Positions 1 through 8,545 of a stretch of DNA of 61,024 bases are shown piece after piece. The notes beneath the pieces are model-generated. The model was given only the letters and a program-made list of their open reading frames with translations, did no database searches and was not told where the DNA came from. The position numbers were made by a program, and so were the translations under genes. This DNA comes from Comamonas sp. (GTDB taxonomy: Bacteria; Pseudomonadota; Gammaproteobacteria; Burkholderiales; Burkholderiaceae_C). The stretch is from assembly GCF_009360615.1 (NCBI RefSeq), contig NZ_SPEY01000030.1:1-61024 (forward strand). Reading direction: 5' to 3'. How positions within the stretch are numbered: the first letter of the stretch is position 1; every line of letters begins with the position of its first letter.

Positions 1-485
1 ACTGGGACAACGGCCGCAACGCCATCGAGTCCAAGCGCATCGGCTCGGGCCTGCTGCTGCAGACCTCCGACAACCACGAGCTCAAGCTGGCCGACCTCAA
101 GGTCGTGACCGTCAAGCAGCCCACCCCCGAAGAGCTGAACGACCTGCTCTTCGCCTGGAACGTTGCCAAGTTCGTCAAGTCCAATGCCATCGTGTTCTGC
201 AAGAACGGCATGACCATGGGCGTGGGTGCGGGCCAGATGTCGCGCCTGGATTCGGCGCGCATCGCCTCCATCAAGGCCGAAGCCGCCAAACTGTCGCTGC
301 AGAACACCGTCGTGGCGTCGGATGCCTTCTTCCCGTTCCGTGACGGCCTCGATGTGGTGGTCGATGCAGGCGCGACCTGCGTGGCCCAGCCCGGCGGTTC
401 CATGCGCGACCAGGAAGTGATCGATGCGGCCAACGAGCGTGGCGTGGCCATGGTGTTCACCGGCGTGCGCCATTTCAGGCACTGA
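1..485 (+). CDS. purH: PurH, bifunctional AICAR formyltransferase/IMP cyclohydrolase (C-terminal part)
   Basis: The frame is open from the first bases of the window, so the gene starts upstream. The visible residues are the C-terminal AICAR formyltransferase domain, including [27 protein letters not shown] and the closing [20 protein letters not shown], which are typical of the PurH end. The enzyme catalyses the last two steps of IMP synthesis in the cytoplasm. The N-terminal IMP cyclohydrolase domain lies outside the window. A structured dispersed repeat follows directly after the stop. Confidence 0.95.
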   Translation, partial: WDNGRNAIESKRIGSGLLLQTSDNHELKLADLKVVTVKQPTPEELNDLLFAWNVAKFVKSNAIVFCKNGMTMGVGAGQMSRLDSARIASIKAEAAKLSLQNTVVASDAFFPFRDGLDVVVDAGATCVAQPGGSMRDQEVIDAANERGVAMVFTGVRHFRH

Positions 486-487
486 TC

Positions 488-590
488 GCTCCCCCTGAGG
501 CGCTATCGCGCCTTCCCCCTCTCTCGATGCTTGGCATCGGGAGGGGGGACGACAGCCTCGCTGCGAGGCGGCTGTTGCTCGCTGTCCCTT
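488..590. repeat. Structured dispersed intergenic repeat, copy 1
   Basis: A block of about 100 bases after purH contains nested hairpins: GGCGC-tatc-GCGCC, then a long stem of CCCCCTCTCTCGATG against CATCGGGAGGGGG, then GCCTCGC-tgc-GAGGC, ending GCTGTCCC. A second copy with the same order of blocks lies between pyrB and pyrX. Similar elements are frequent between genes in Comamonadaceae. It may act as a mRNA stability or termination element; that role is inferred. Confidence 0.75.
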
Positions 591-671
591 TGATGGGTCA
601 TGCCTGTTCGGGTAAGGTGCTCAATGGCTGGCGTCTGTCGGCCATACTTTTTTGTGAATCTGGTGCTTGGT

Positions 672-1124
672 ATGACTGATCCCATCGACGACGAAGAAAA
701 CTATCCGCCCAGGCCGCGCTGGATTGGCTGGCTGATCGGGCTGGTCATGGCGGCTAGCGCCTTAGGTGTGGCCAATATCGGCTGGCGCATCATGCGGGTG
801 AGCACGGCCGAGAAGGCTGCCGATGCGCTGGTGGCAGCCAGGCCCGAGCTGGCGGCAGCCCGAAAGCTGGTGGAGGGAGCAGATTGCATGCGCTGCCATG
901 GTCTGGACCGCAAATTTGTGGGCCCGGGTTTTACGGAGATCGCACAGAAGTACGGCTCGCAAGCCGATGCCCAGAGCTATCTGGCAGACAAGATTCGCAG
1001 CGGCAGCGTGGGTGCCTGGGGCAATGTGATCATGCCGCGCCACCCGCAAATCAGCGAGGCCGATTCTCTGCAGATGGCCCGTTGGGTGCTGTCGGCTCAG
1101 GCGCTATCGGCTGCGGCTCAATAA
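672..1124 (+). CDS. Membrane-anchored class I cytochrome c
   Basis: This 150-residue protein has a charged N-terminus, one membrane segment (about residues 17-39) and a haem c attachment motif C-M-R-C-H at residues 72-76. A later Met-Pro (about M121) is a plausible distal iron ligand. It is therefore probably a periplasmic, membrane-tethered electron carrier. The ATG at 672 is preferred over upstream in-frame starts because the membrane anchor then lies close to the N-terminus. The redox partner cannot be deduced from the neighbours. A rho-independent terminator follows. Confidence 0.85.
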   Translation: MTDPIDDEENYPPRPRWIGWLIGLVMAASALGVANIGWRIMRVSTAEKAADALVAARPELAAARKLVEGADCMRCHGLDRKFVGPGFTEIAQKYGSQADAQSYLADKIRSGSVGAWGNVIMPRHPQISEADSLQMARWVLSAQALSAAAQ

Positions 1125-1153
1125 GCCGGGTTGCTGAGATCGTGCGTGAATTC

Positions 1154-1188
1154 AAAGGCTGCTGGCGCTTGGCGCTTGCAGCCTTTTT
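1154..1188 (+). terminator. Rho-independent terminator after the cytochrome gene
   Basis: AAAGGCTGC (1154-1162) pairs with GCAGCCTTT (1178-1186) across a 15-base loop that repeats GGCGCTT, and is followed by further T residues. Confidence 0.8.
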
Positions 1189-1237
1189 TGCTTTGCAGCC
1201 TGTGCAGGGTGGCAGGCCTTGCTTCCATAATCCTCAA

Positions 1238-1933
1238 ATGAGAAAACCCGCGCCCGCTCCTGTGCTGAGCCAAGCCGATCAAGCCCTGCACACGCCTGTG
1301 CACGCCCCGGCGCGCCAGCGCGGCTTTGTCTTCTGGGCCATCTGGGTGAACATCGCCACCTACGCGATCTATCCCACGGCCAACTGGCTGGCCAGCCTGC
1401 GCGATCAGCGCTATGACTTCATCACGCGCTGGGACGCGATGATTCCGCTGGTGCCGGAATTCATCTTTGTCTATTTCTCGTTTTTCCCGTTTCTGGCCCT
1501 GCCGTTCTGGCTGGTGGGCCAGCCCGGTACGGCGGCGCTGGGCAAGCGCCAGGTGCTGGGCACGCTGATCTGCGGTCTGGTTTTCGTGCTGTTCCCGGCA
1601 AATTTGGCCTTCGAGCGCGCGATTCCCGAATTCGAGCCCTATCGCAGCATTTTTGCGACCATGTTCCTGGTGGACAAGCCCCACAATCTGCTGCCCTCGC
1701 TGCACATCGTCTACACGGCGCTGACCTGTCTGGCCATCTGCCAGGCGCAATGGCAGCGTGGTCGCTGGGGGCTGTGTCTGCTGATTGCGCTATGGAGCGC
1801 GGCCATCTGCGCCTCAACCATGCTGGTGCATCAGCACCACGTGCTGGATGTGGTCACGGCGCTGCTGCTGGTGCCAGTGCTCTGTCTGCTGATTCGTCCG
1901 GCCGATGTGCCGCCGCAGCCTCCACGCATCTGA
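1238..1933 (+). CDS. PAP2-like phosphatase-family membrane protein
   Basis: The 231-residue protein has about six hydrophobic segments and two motifs of the PAP2 (type 2 phosphatidic acid phosphatase) superfamily: PSLH near the middle (LLPSLHIVYTAL) and H-x-x-x-D near the end (HQHHVLDVV). It may dephosphorylate or transfer a phosphorylated lipid such as undecaprenyl or phosphatidyl compounds at the inner membrane. The substrate cannot be assigned. The start at 1238 is chosen because the upstream part of the open frame overlaps the cytochrome gene out of frame and looks unlike protein. Confidence 0.8.
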   Translation: MRKPAPAPVLSQADQALHTPVHAPARQRGFVFWAIWVNIATYAIYPTANWLASLRDQRYDFITRWDAMIPLVPEFIFVYFSFFPFLALPFWLVGQPGTAALGKRQVLGTLICGLVFVLFPANLAFERAIPEFEPYRSIFATMFLVDKPHNLLPSLHIVYTALTCLAICQAQWQRGRWGLCLLIALWSAAICASTMLVHQHHVLDVVTALLLVPVLCLLIRPADVPPQPPRI

Positions 1934-2218
1934 CTTTTCGGGGCCGGCCCGGCCCATTGCGAATCCTGCGTCAGTGATCGCTTGCATGCAGGACTGCGGC
2001 GCGATTTTTGAGCGCGGTGCAGGCTTCGTGAAACGCGGGCCTGCCTAGTCTGGTTTGAGAGGGCAGTGCAGCAGGGCTTGCACAAAACATGCAAACAGAC
2101 CGGTGATGCGGCAGGGTATCTGCGCCTTATTGGTGAAATCCCTAGGATGCCGTTTTGACCAAAAAGACCGGGCGAAAGATGCCGCGCCACGAGTGCGGCC
2201 GGGGGCCCGGCGATATGC

Positions 2219-3703
2219 ATGCAGTGGCTGAAAACCAAAACCATTGAACAGGCCCTGGCCGACTCGGACGAGCCGGGCCGTCAACTTCAACGCAGCCTGG
2301 GCGCGTTCGACCTGATGATCCTCGGGGTGGCCGTGGCCGTCGGTGCCGGCATTTTCTCGGTGGGCGCGCGCGCGGCGGGCAGCTTTGCGGGGCCGGCGGT
2401 GATCTTCTCCTTCATCCTGGCTGCTGCCACCTGCGCGCTGGCCACCATGTGCTATGCGGAGTTCGCCTCCAGCGTGCCGGTCACGGGCAGCGCCTATACC
2501 TATACCTATCTGACGCTGGGCGAGGGCGTGGCCTGGATCATCGGCTGGAATCTGCTGCTGGAGATGATTGCCGCCGGCGCGGTGATCGCCAAGTACTGGG
2601 GCATCTACCTGTCCACGGTGTTTGCCACGGCAGGCGTGGACATTCCCAGCACCCTGCATCTGGGAGCCATCAGCCTGGAGTGGGGGCCGTTCTTCATCGT
2701 GGCGGTGTTCACCGGGCTGCTGATCCTGGGCACGCAGGAGTCGGCTCGGGTCAACAATGTGTTCACCCTGATCAAGATCGCCATCACCCTGTTCGTGATC
2801 GTGGTGGGCTTCACCTATATGGACCTGAAGAACTTCACGCCCTTTGTGCCGCCGGCCCAGCCGCCCGTGGCAGGTCATGGCGTGACCGCCGATGTCTGGG
2901 GCCAGCCCATGCTGGCCTGGCTGTTCGGTGCCCGCCCCAGCCAGTACGGCTGGCTGGGCGTGATCTCGGGCGCATCGCTGGTGTTCTTTGCCTTCATCGG
3001 CTTCGACGTGGTCGCCACCTCGGCCGAAGAAGTCAGGGAGCCACAGAAAACGCTGCCGCGCGGCATCTTCGGCGGCCTGGCGCTGGTGACTCTGCTCTAC
3101 ATCCTGGTCACGCTGGCGCTGACCGGCATGGTCCCTTATACCGAGCTGGCCAAGGCCGAGAATCCCTCGCTGGCCACGGCCTTCATCAGCGTGGGCGCCA
3201 ACTGGGCCGCCCAGGTGATCGCCGTGGGCGTGCTGCTGGGCCTGACCACGGTGGTCATGGTGCTGCTCATGGGCTCGGCCCGGATCCTGATGGCGCTGTC
3301 GCGCGACGGCCTGCTGCCGCGCAGCTGGAGCGTGACCTCGGCCAGGCGCAAGACGCCGGTACGCCTGCAACTGATGGTGGGTGCCGTCGTCGCGGTCCTG
3401 GCGGGTTTCACCAAGGTGGAGCTGCTGGAGGAGATGATCAACATCGGCACGCTGTCGGCCTTTGTGCTGGTCAGCATCGGCGTGCTGCTGCTGCGCAGGA
3501 AGCGCCCCGACGCCGGCACCGGCTACCGCGTGCCCTGGGTGCCGGTGCTGCCCCTGCTTTCGGCCCTGTTGTGCTTTTATCTGATGCTGAATCTGACCAC
3601 GCTGACCTGGCTGCGCTTTCTGGGCTGGATGGCGCTGGGTGCGGTGATCTACATGGCCTATGGCATGCGCCATTCGCGTCTGGCCCAGGCGGATAAAAAG
3701 TGA
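2219..3703 (+). CDS. APC-family amino acid permease (YhdG/CAT-like)
   Basis: This 494-residue integral membrane protein has 12 or more hydrophobic segments. The first carries the glycine-rich motif GVAVAVGAGIFSVG characteristic of the amino acid-polyamine-organocation superfamily, and FFAFIGFDVVATSAEE-type sequence marks the cationic amino-acid-transporter branch. It probably takes up amino acids by cation symport. The sequence does not reveal the substrate. It stands alone, with a terminator downstream. Confidence 0.88.
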   Translation: MQWLKTKTIEQALADSDEPGRQLQRSLGAFDLMILGVAVAVGAGIFSVGARAAGSFAGPAVIFSFILAAATCALATMCYAEFASSVPVTGSAYTYTYLTLGEGVAWIIGWNLLLEMIAAGAVIAKYWGIYLSTVFATAGVDIPSTLHLGAISLEWGPFFIVAVFTGLLILGTQESARVNNVFTLIKIAITLFVIVVGFTYMDLKNFTPFVPPAQPPVAGHGVTADVWGQPMLAWLFGARPSQYGWLGVISGASLVFFAFIGFDVVATSAEEVREPQKTLPRGIFGGLALVTLLYILVTLALTGMVPYTELAKAENPSLATAFISVGANWAAQVIAVGVLLGLTTVVMVLLMGSARILMALSRDGLLPRSWSVTSARRKTPVRLQLMVGAVVAVLAGFTKVELLEEMINIGTLSAFVLVSIGVLLLRRKRPDAGTGYRVPWVPVLPLLSALLCFYLMLNLTTLTWLRFLGWMALGAVIYMAYGMRHSRLAQADKK

Positions 3704-3786
3704 GCTGCCAGCGCATGATATTGCTTGATTTCAATATGTTCTATATCTGAAATCGTTTGATATCAATCGCAAAAAGCTATCAAAAC

Positions 3787-3820
3787 AAAAGCCCTGCACG
3801 GAACGCCCTGCAGGGCTTTT
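3787..3820 (+). terminator. Rho-independent terminator after the permease
   Basis: AAAAGCCCTGC (3787-3797) pairs perfectly with GCAGGGCTTTT (3810-3820) across a 12-base loop. It ends in a T run just before tag. Confidence 0.85.
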
Positions 3821-3841
3821 GCATTGGTTAGAGTGCTGGGC

Positions 3842-4477
3842 ATGAGTACCGAACCCACCGAGACCACGCCGACCCGCGCCCCCACCCAGTCCGCCGAAGA
3901 TGGCCAGCAACGCTGCCGCTGGTGTCTGGCCACGCCGGGCTATGTGCACTATCACGACCGCGAATGGGGATTCCCGGTGGACAGCGATCAGCGCCTGTTC
4001 GAGAAACTCTGCCTGGAAGGCTTCCAGTCCGGCCTGAGCTGGCTGACCATTCTCAACAAACGCGAGAACTTCCGGGCGGCCTTTGCGGGTTTCGATTTCC
4101 GGCGCGTCGCGCAGTTCGGCGAGGCCGATGTGCAGCGCCTGCTGCAGGACGCGGGCATCGTGCGCCACCGCGGCAAGATCGAGGCCGTGATCAACAACGC
4201 CCAGAGGGCCATCGAAATGGTCCAGTCCGAAGGCTCGCTGGCCGCGTTCTTCTGGCGTTATCAGCCGGTTGTGCCATCGACGGGAACGACCATTCAGGCC
4301 CAGACGCCGGAGTCGCAATCCCTGTCCAGGGAACTCAAGAAGCGAGGCTGGAAGTTTGTCGGGCCGACCACCATGTATGCGCTGATGCAGGCCATGGGCA
4401 TGGTCAACGACCATGCGCCAGGCTGCATCACCCGAGCCGAAGTGGAGCGCGCCAGAGCCGCTTTCCAGCGGCCCTGA
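3842..4477 (+). CDS. tag: DNA-3-methyladenine glycosylase I
   Basis: The 211-residue protein has the Tag signature near the N-terminus (CRWCLATPGYVHYHDREWGFPV), giving the zinc-binding Cys/His residues, and CLEGFQSGLSWLTILNKREN with the base-pocket Glu (about E59). Tag removes 3-methyladenine from alkylated DNA to start base excision repair. The N-terminal 20 residues before CRWC are a Thr/Pro-rich extension. The start at 3842 is the first ATG after the upstream terminator. Confidence 0.95.
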   Translation: MSTEPTETTPTRAPTQSAEDGQQRCRWCLATPGYVHYHDREWGFPVDSDQRLFEKLCLEGFQSGLSWLTILNKRENFRAAFAGFDFRRVAQFGEADVQRLLQDAGIVRHRGKIEAVINNAQRAIEMVQSEGSLAAFFWRYQPVVPSTGTTIQAQTPESQSLSRELKKRGWKFVGPTTMYALMQAMGMVNDHAPGCITRAEVERARAAFQRP

Positions 4478-4591
4478 GCAACTGCCAGAGTGCGCCCCGG
4501 CCGCTGTCCCGGGCGTGTGGCTTGCAGGGCATCGAGGGCTGAGCCTGGATGGCTGGCTGCCGAGGTCTGGTCACCGTCTGCCGCAAAAAGC

Positions 4592-4622
4592 AAAAAAGCC
4601 CTGCAGACATAGGCTGCAGGGC
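4592..4622 (-). terminator. Rho-independent terminator of hemL
   Basis: GCCCTGCAG (4598-4606) and CTGCAGGGC (4614-4622) form a perfect 9-bp stem. Read on the minus strand it is followed by six T residues, so it ends hemL transcription. Confidence 0.85.
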
Positions 4623-4641
4623 CTGGTGGGCGGGTTGAGAT

Positions 4642-5946
4642 TTACAGTGTCTTGAAGACTTCGCGTGCCGCCTCAATGGTGCGGTCGATGTCTTCATCGC
4701 TGTGCGCGGCGCTGACAAAGCCTGCCTCGTACAGTGCCGGAGCAAAGTAATGGCCGCGCTCCAGCATGCCGTGATAGAACTTGTTGAAGACCTTGCCGTC
4801 GGTCTTCATGACCTGGGCGTAGTGCGTGGGCAGCTCGGGCAGGAAATAGAAGCCGAACAGCCCGCCTTGCCAGTCCACGCTGAAGGGAATGCCGGCGGCA
4901 TTGGCTTCGGCCTTCAGGCCCTGCATCAGGTGGCCGGTCTTGAGGTGCAGCTCGGCGTGGAAGCCGGGGCGGCTGATCAGCTCCAGCGTCTTCAGGCCGC
5001 AGGCCGTGGCAATCGGGTTGCCCGACAGCGTGCCGGCCTGGTAGACGGGGCCCAGCGGCGAGAGCTTTTCCATGATCTCGCGGCGCGCACCGAACGCCGC
5101 CATGGGCATGCCGCCGCCGATGACCTTGCCCATCACGGTGATGTCGGGCGCAAAGCCTTCGATCTCCTTGGCATACAGGCTTTGTGCGCTGCCCAGGGCG
5201 ACGCGAAAGCCGGTCATGACTTCGTCATAGATCAGCAGCGCGCCATGCTCGCGGGTCAGCTCGGAGATGCGGCGGGTGAAGTCCACCGAGGCGCGCACAA
5301 AGTTCATATTGCCGGCAATCGGCTCCATGATGACGCAGGCGATGTCGCTGCCCATCTTGGCAAAGGCCTCTTCGAGCTGGGCGATGTCGTTGTACTCCAG
5401 CACGATGGTGTCCTTGGCCACATCGGCGGGCACACCGGCCGAGGACGAGGCGCCGAAGGTAGCCAGGCCCGAGCCGGCCTTGACCAGCAGCGAATCCGCA
5501 TGGCCGTGGTAGCAGCCGTTGAACTTGATGATCTTGTTGCGGCCGGTGTAGCCGCGCGCCAGGCGCAGCGCGCTCATGCCGGCTTCGGTGCCGGAGCTGA
5601 CCAGGCGCACCATGTCCATGCTCGGCACGAGGGCGCGGATCTTCTCGGCCAGCACCACTTCGCGCTCGGTGGGGGCGCCAAAGCTGAAGCCTTCGAGCAC
5701 TGCGGCCTGCACGGCCTCGACCACTTCGGGGTGGCCATGGCCCAGGATCATGGGGCCCCAGCTGCCGATGTAGTCGGTGAACTGCTGATCGTTCTGGTCC
5801 CAGAAATAAGCACCTTGCGCACGCTTCACGAAGCGGGGAGTGCCGCCCACGGCGGCAAACGCGCGCACGGGCGAGTTCACGCCGCCGGGGATCACGCCCT
5901 TGGCGCGCTCGAACAGTGCAGTATTCAGATCAGTGTTTTGTGTCAT
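4642..5946 (-). CDS. hemL: Glutamate-1-semialdehyde 2,1-aminomutase
   Basis: The 434-residue PLP enzyme makes 5-aminolevulinate from glutamate-1-semialdehyde in the C5 haem pathway. It begins [21 protein letters not shown], has YDEVMTGFR for cofactor binding, and [11 protein letters not shown] with the PLP-binding lysine (about K274). Length and motifs match the family. Its ATG overlaps the 3' end of thiD by 17 bases, so the two are probably cotranscribed and translationally coupled. Confidence 0.97.
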   Translation of the reverse strand: MTQNTDLNTALFERAKGVIPGGVNSPVRAFAAVGGTPRFVKRAQGAYFWDQNDQQFTDYIGSWGPMILGHGHPEVVEAVQAAVLEGFSFGAPTEREVVLAEKIRALVPSMDMVRLVSSGTEAGMSALRLARGYTGRNKIIKFNGCYHGHADSLLVKAGSGLATFGASSSAGVPADVAKDTIVLEYNDIAQLEEAFAKMGSDIACVIMEPIAGNMNFVRASVDFTRRISELTREHGALLIYDEVMTGFRVALGSAQSLYAKEIEGFAPDITVMGKVIGGGMPMAAFGARREIMEKLSPLGPVYQAGTLSGNPIATACGLKTLELISRPGFHAELHLKTGHLMQGLKAEANAAGIPFSVDWQGGLFGFYFLPELPTHYAQVMKTDGKVFNKFYHGMLERGHYFAPALYEAGFVSAAHSDEDIDRTIEAAREVFKTL

Positions 5947-6898
5947 GGGAAGGAATCACAAAGCCTTCAATCGGCTTGGAGTCGGGTTCGTCATCGGTGG
6001 AGTCTTCGGCCTGCTCGTCTTCGGACTCCTCGTCCTCGGTGGGCTGTGCCCAGAAAAGACGATCCGGCAGATAGTGGCCCATGCCGGGGCGAAAGCCTGC
6101 ATCCAGGCTGTGGTCCAGGTATTCCAGCGCCTCCAGGGTCGCAGCACCCAGGTCGTTGCCGGTGGCCAGCAGGGCCGTGATCGCTGCGGACAGCGTATCA
6201 CCGGCACCTGTGAACGTGGCGTCAAACATCTCGTACTTGCTGTTGCCCAATACGGACTGGGCCGTGGTCAGCACGTTGTCCACGAACTGGTCGGGCAGGG
6301 GGATGCCGGTCACCAGCACATAAGGCACTTCCAGTGCCTCGGCGGCCATGGCAATGTCGCGCGCCGTGGGCGCACGGCTGTTTTCCCAGTCCGGCAGCAG
6401 CCAGCGCCACAGCGTGTTGTGGTTTCCAACCAACACCGAGGTTTGAGGCAGGACAAGCTCCTTGAACGCATCGAGGTACTGATCCTGCTTGTCGTCCTCC
6501 CACCAGGACAGGTCCGGCATGTAGCTGATGATGGGAATGTCGGGGTAGTCCGAGGAGATCGTGGCAATGGCGGCCAGGTTGGCAGGACTGCCCACGAAGC
6601 CGACCTTGATGGCGGTGACGGCAATGTCCTCCAGCACCATGCGTGCCTGCTCGGTCACCGCGTCGTCGTCGAGTGCAAAGTGCTCGTAGATGCGCGCCGT
6701 GTCTCTGGCGTAGGCGCCGCAGGCCACCGGCAGCGCATGACCGCCGATGGAGGAGATGGTGGCGATGTCGGCCGAGAGTCCGCTGGCTCCGCTGGGGTCA
6801 CTGCTGTTGAAGGACAGCACGCAGACGGGAGCGGATTCTGTCGCTTCTTCCTGGCGGGTGCGGCGAGGGGGGGGGGAGGAGATGGGATTCAATGCCAT
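5930..6898 (-). CDS. thiD: ThiD-like hydroxymethylpyrimidine/phosphomethylpyrimidine kinase
   Basis: This 322-residue ribokinase-fold protein has the substrate end [34 protein letters not shown], and the catalytic [15 protein letters not shown]. ThiD phosphorylates the pyrimidine precursor of thiamine. Compared with typical ThiD (about 270 residues) it has an acidic C-terminal tail rich in Glu/Asp and a Pro/Arg-rich N-terminal tail. Codons 8-11 form a run of ten C on the coding strand, a slippage-prone tract. It overlaps hemL. The hydroxyethylthiazole or pyridoxal kinase branches are less likely. Confidence 0.85.
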   Translation of the reverse strand: MALNPISSPPPRRTRQEEATESAPVCVLSFNSSDPSGASGLSADIATISSIGGHALPVACGAYARDTARIYEHFALDDDAVTEQARMVLEDIAVTAIKVGFVGSPANLAAIATISSDYPDIPIISYMPDLSWWEDDKQDQYLDAFKELVLPQTSVLVGNHNTLWRWLLPDWENSRAPTARDIAMAAEALEVPYVLVTGIPLPDQFVDNVLTTAQSVLGNSKYEMFDATFTGAGDTLSAAITALLATGNDLGAATLEALEYLDHSLDAGFRPGMGHYLPDRLFWAQPTEDEESEDEQAEDSTDDEPDSKPIEGFVIPSHDTKH

Positions 6899-6992
6899 GG
6901 CGCACCCCAGTTTGCACCCGGGAATGCAAGGGTGGGAGCCGGGGTTGTGACTAGATACAATCGTTGCATTCTATGTGAAGCCCCTTTAAGCT

Positions 6993-7166
6993 GTGACTGA
7001 CCCTAAAACCTGGATGTGTTTGACCTGTGGCTGGCTCTATGACGAAGCCCAAGGTTGCCCCGAACATGGAATTGCTCCGAACACCCGCTGGGAAGATGTG
7101 CCCATGAACTGGACATGCCCGGAATGCGGTGCGCGCAAAGAAGACTTTGAAATGGTGGAAATCTGA
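6993..7166 (+). CDS. rubA: Rubredoxin
   Basis: A small 57-residue protein reads from a GTG start: it contains CLTCGWLYDEAQGCPE and, near the end, CPECGARKEDFEMVEI. The two C-x-x-C-G pairs that bind one iron atom, and the Tyr/Trp pattern, are diagnostic of rubredoxin, a cytoplasmic one-electron carrier. No in-frame ATG gives a complete first knuckle, which supports the GTG. It ends just before the pilG region on the same strand, so it probably shares a transcript with the chemotaxis genes. Confidence 0.93.
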   Translation: MTDPKTWMCLTCGWLYDEAQGCPEHGIAPNTRWEDVPMNWTCPECGARKEDFEMVEI

Positions 7167-7217
7167 GTGCCTCAGACACTCGATTCCATTGACGACCGAA
7201 TTGGGAGGGATTTCACC

Positions 7218-7622
7218 GTGACAGCATCTGCTGCGCCTTTGCGCGTTCTGGTCGTGGATGACAGCAATACCATCCGCCGCAGCGCTGAAATTTTCCTCAA
7301 GCAAGGTGGTTACGAGGTTCTTCTGGCCGATGACGGCTTCGATGCCTTGTCCAAGGTCAACGACTACCAGCCGCAGCTCATCTTCTGCGACATTCTGATG
7401 CCCAAGCTCGACGGCTATCAGACCTGCGCCATCATCAAGCGCAATGCGCGTTTTGCCAATACGCCCATCGTGATGCTGTCATCCAAGGACGGTGTCTTCG
7501 ACAAGGCCCGTGGACGCATGGTGGGCTGTCAGGACTATCTGACCAAACCCTTCACCAAAGATCAATTGCTGCAAGCCGTACAACAGTTCGCGCTGCAGGC
7601 TGCAGATGTGGGAGCTGCATGA
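7218..7622 (+). CDS. pilG: Twitching motility response regulator PilG
   Basis: A single-domain CheY-like receiver of 134 residues, with phosphoacceptor D58 in LIFCDILMPKLDG, the acidic pair VVDDS, and the conserved Lys in YLTKPFT. PilG relays the signal from ChpA to the type IV pilus extension machinery. The GTG at 7218 follows a strong GGGAGG at 7203-7208 and gives the usual PilG length; a longer GTG start at 7167 abuts rubredoxin and is less likely. Its stop overlaps the pilH start (ATGA). Confidence 0.93.
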   Translation: MTASAAPLRVLVVDDSNTIRRSAEIFLKQGGYEVLLADDGFDALSKVNDYQPQLIFCDILMPKLDGYQTCAIIKRNARFANTPIVMLSSKDGVFDKARGRMVGCQDYLTKPFTKDQLLQAVQQFALQAADVGAA

Positions 7623-7984
7623 TGACAATTCAAAAAGTTCTGGTCGTTGACGATTCCAAGACGGAGCTGATGGCTCTGAGCGATATGTTGCAGAAGCAGG
7701 GCCTGCAGGTGCGCACGGCGGAAAATGGCGAGGAAGCCATGAAGCGCCTGGCCGAGGACAAGCCCGACCTGATCCTGATGGACGTGGTCATGCCCGGACA
7801 GAACGGCTTTCAGCTGACGCGCGCCATCTCCCGTGATCCCCTGTATGCCGATGTGCCCATCATCATGTGCACCAGCAAGAATCAGGAAACCGACCGGGTC
7901 TGGGGCATGCGTCAGGGCGCACGTGGCTACATCACCAAGCCCGTGGATGCAGCCGAGCTGCAAGCCAAGATCGCCGCTCTGTAA
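7619..7984 (+). CDS. pilH: Twitching motility response regulator PilH
   Basis: A 121-residue stand-alone receiver with acidic residues VVDDS, phosphoacceptor about D55 in LILMDVVMPG and Lys in GYITKPVD. In the Pil/Chp system PilH opposes or tunes PilG output during pilus retraction. A second ATG three bases in (7622) is equally possible. Second receiver of the operon. Confidence 0.93.
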   Translation: MMTIQKVLVVDDSKTELMALSDMLQKQGLQVRTAENGEEAMKRLAEDKPDLILMDVVMPGQNGFQLTRAISRDPLYADVPIIMCTSKNQETDRVWGMRQGARGYITKPVDAAELQAKIAAL

Positions 7985-7998
7985 CGAGCTGCGCTGCT

Positions 7999-8526
7999 AT
8001 GGCGAACCGCGAAGCCCTCCGAGATCTTCAATCCCGTCTGGCCGGGCGCCTGCAGGCAGCGCGCAGCGAAGGCGTCAGCGTGGCTGCATGGCTGGCAGTG
8101 CAGGCGGGCGGACGGGATTATTTGCTGCCGCTGAATCAGGCGGGAGAGATCTTCCCCTGGACCGGCGTTCAGCCCGTACCCTATACACAGTCCTGGTTCC
8201 TGGGCATCGCCAATCTGCGCGGATCCCTGATGGGCGTTGTGGATCTGGCCAGGCTCCTGGGTCATGGTCATTTCCGCAACGAGCAGGAACTTCTGGATTG
8301 CAGCCTGCTGGCCTTCAATCCCGCTCTGGAGGTCAATGCGGCCCTGCTGGCCGATCGCCTGCTGGGCCTGCGTGCCGCAGACGCGTTTACCCGGTCGGAG
8401 CCCGCGCCCGAGCACGCCCCGAGTTTCTTTGGAGCCGTCCATATCGATGCGAGCGGCCGCCGCTGGCAGGAGCTGAAGTTGCAGCCTCTGTCTCAAACTG
8501 CCAAATTTTTGAGCATTCGTGCTTGA
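7999..8526 (+). CDS. pilI: CheW-like adaptor PilI
   Basis: The 175-residue protein has a CheW domain with [18 protein letters not shown] at the start and the core [28 protein letters not shown]. It links the receptor PilJ to the kinase ChpA. The gene lies between pilH and pilJ and overlaps the upstream open frame of pilJ, in the order expected for the Pil/Chp operon. Confidence 0.92.
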   Translation: MANREALRDLQSRLAGRLQAARSEGVSVAAWLAVQAGGRDYLLPLNQAGEIFPWTGVQPVPYTQSWFLGIANLRGSLMGVVDLARLLGHGHFRNEQELLDCSLLAFNPALEVNAALLADRLLGLRAADAFTRSEPAPEHAPSFFGAVHIDASGRRWQELKLQPLSQTAKFLSIRA

Positions 8527-8545
8527 GGTTCCTGGATACAGCGCT

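Noticed and set aside
2045..3673. Long antisense frame opposite the amino acid permease
   Set aside because: His/Gln/Arg-rich low-complexity translation; the permease on the plus strand is unmistakable.
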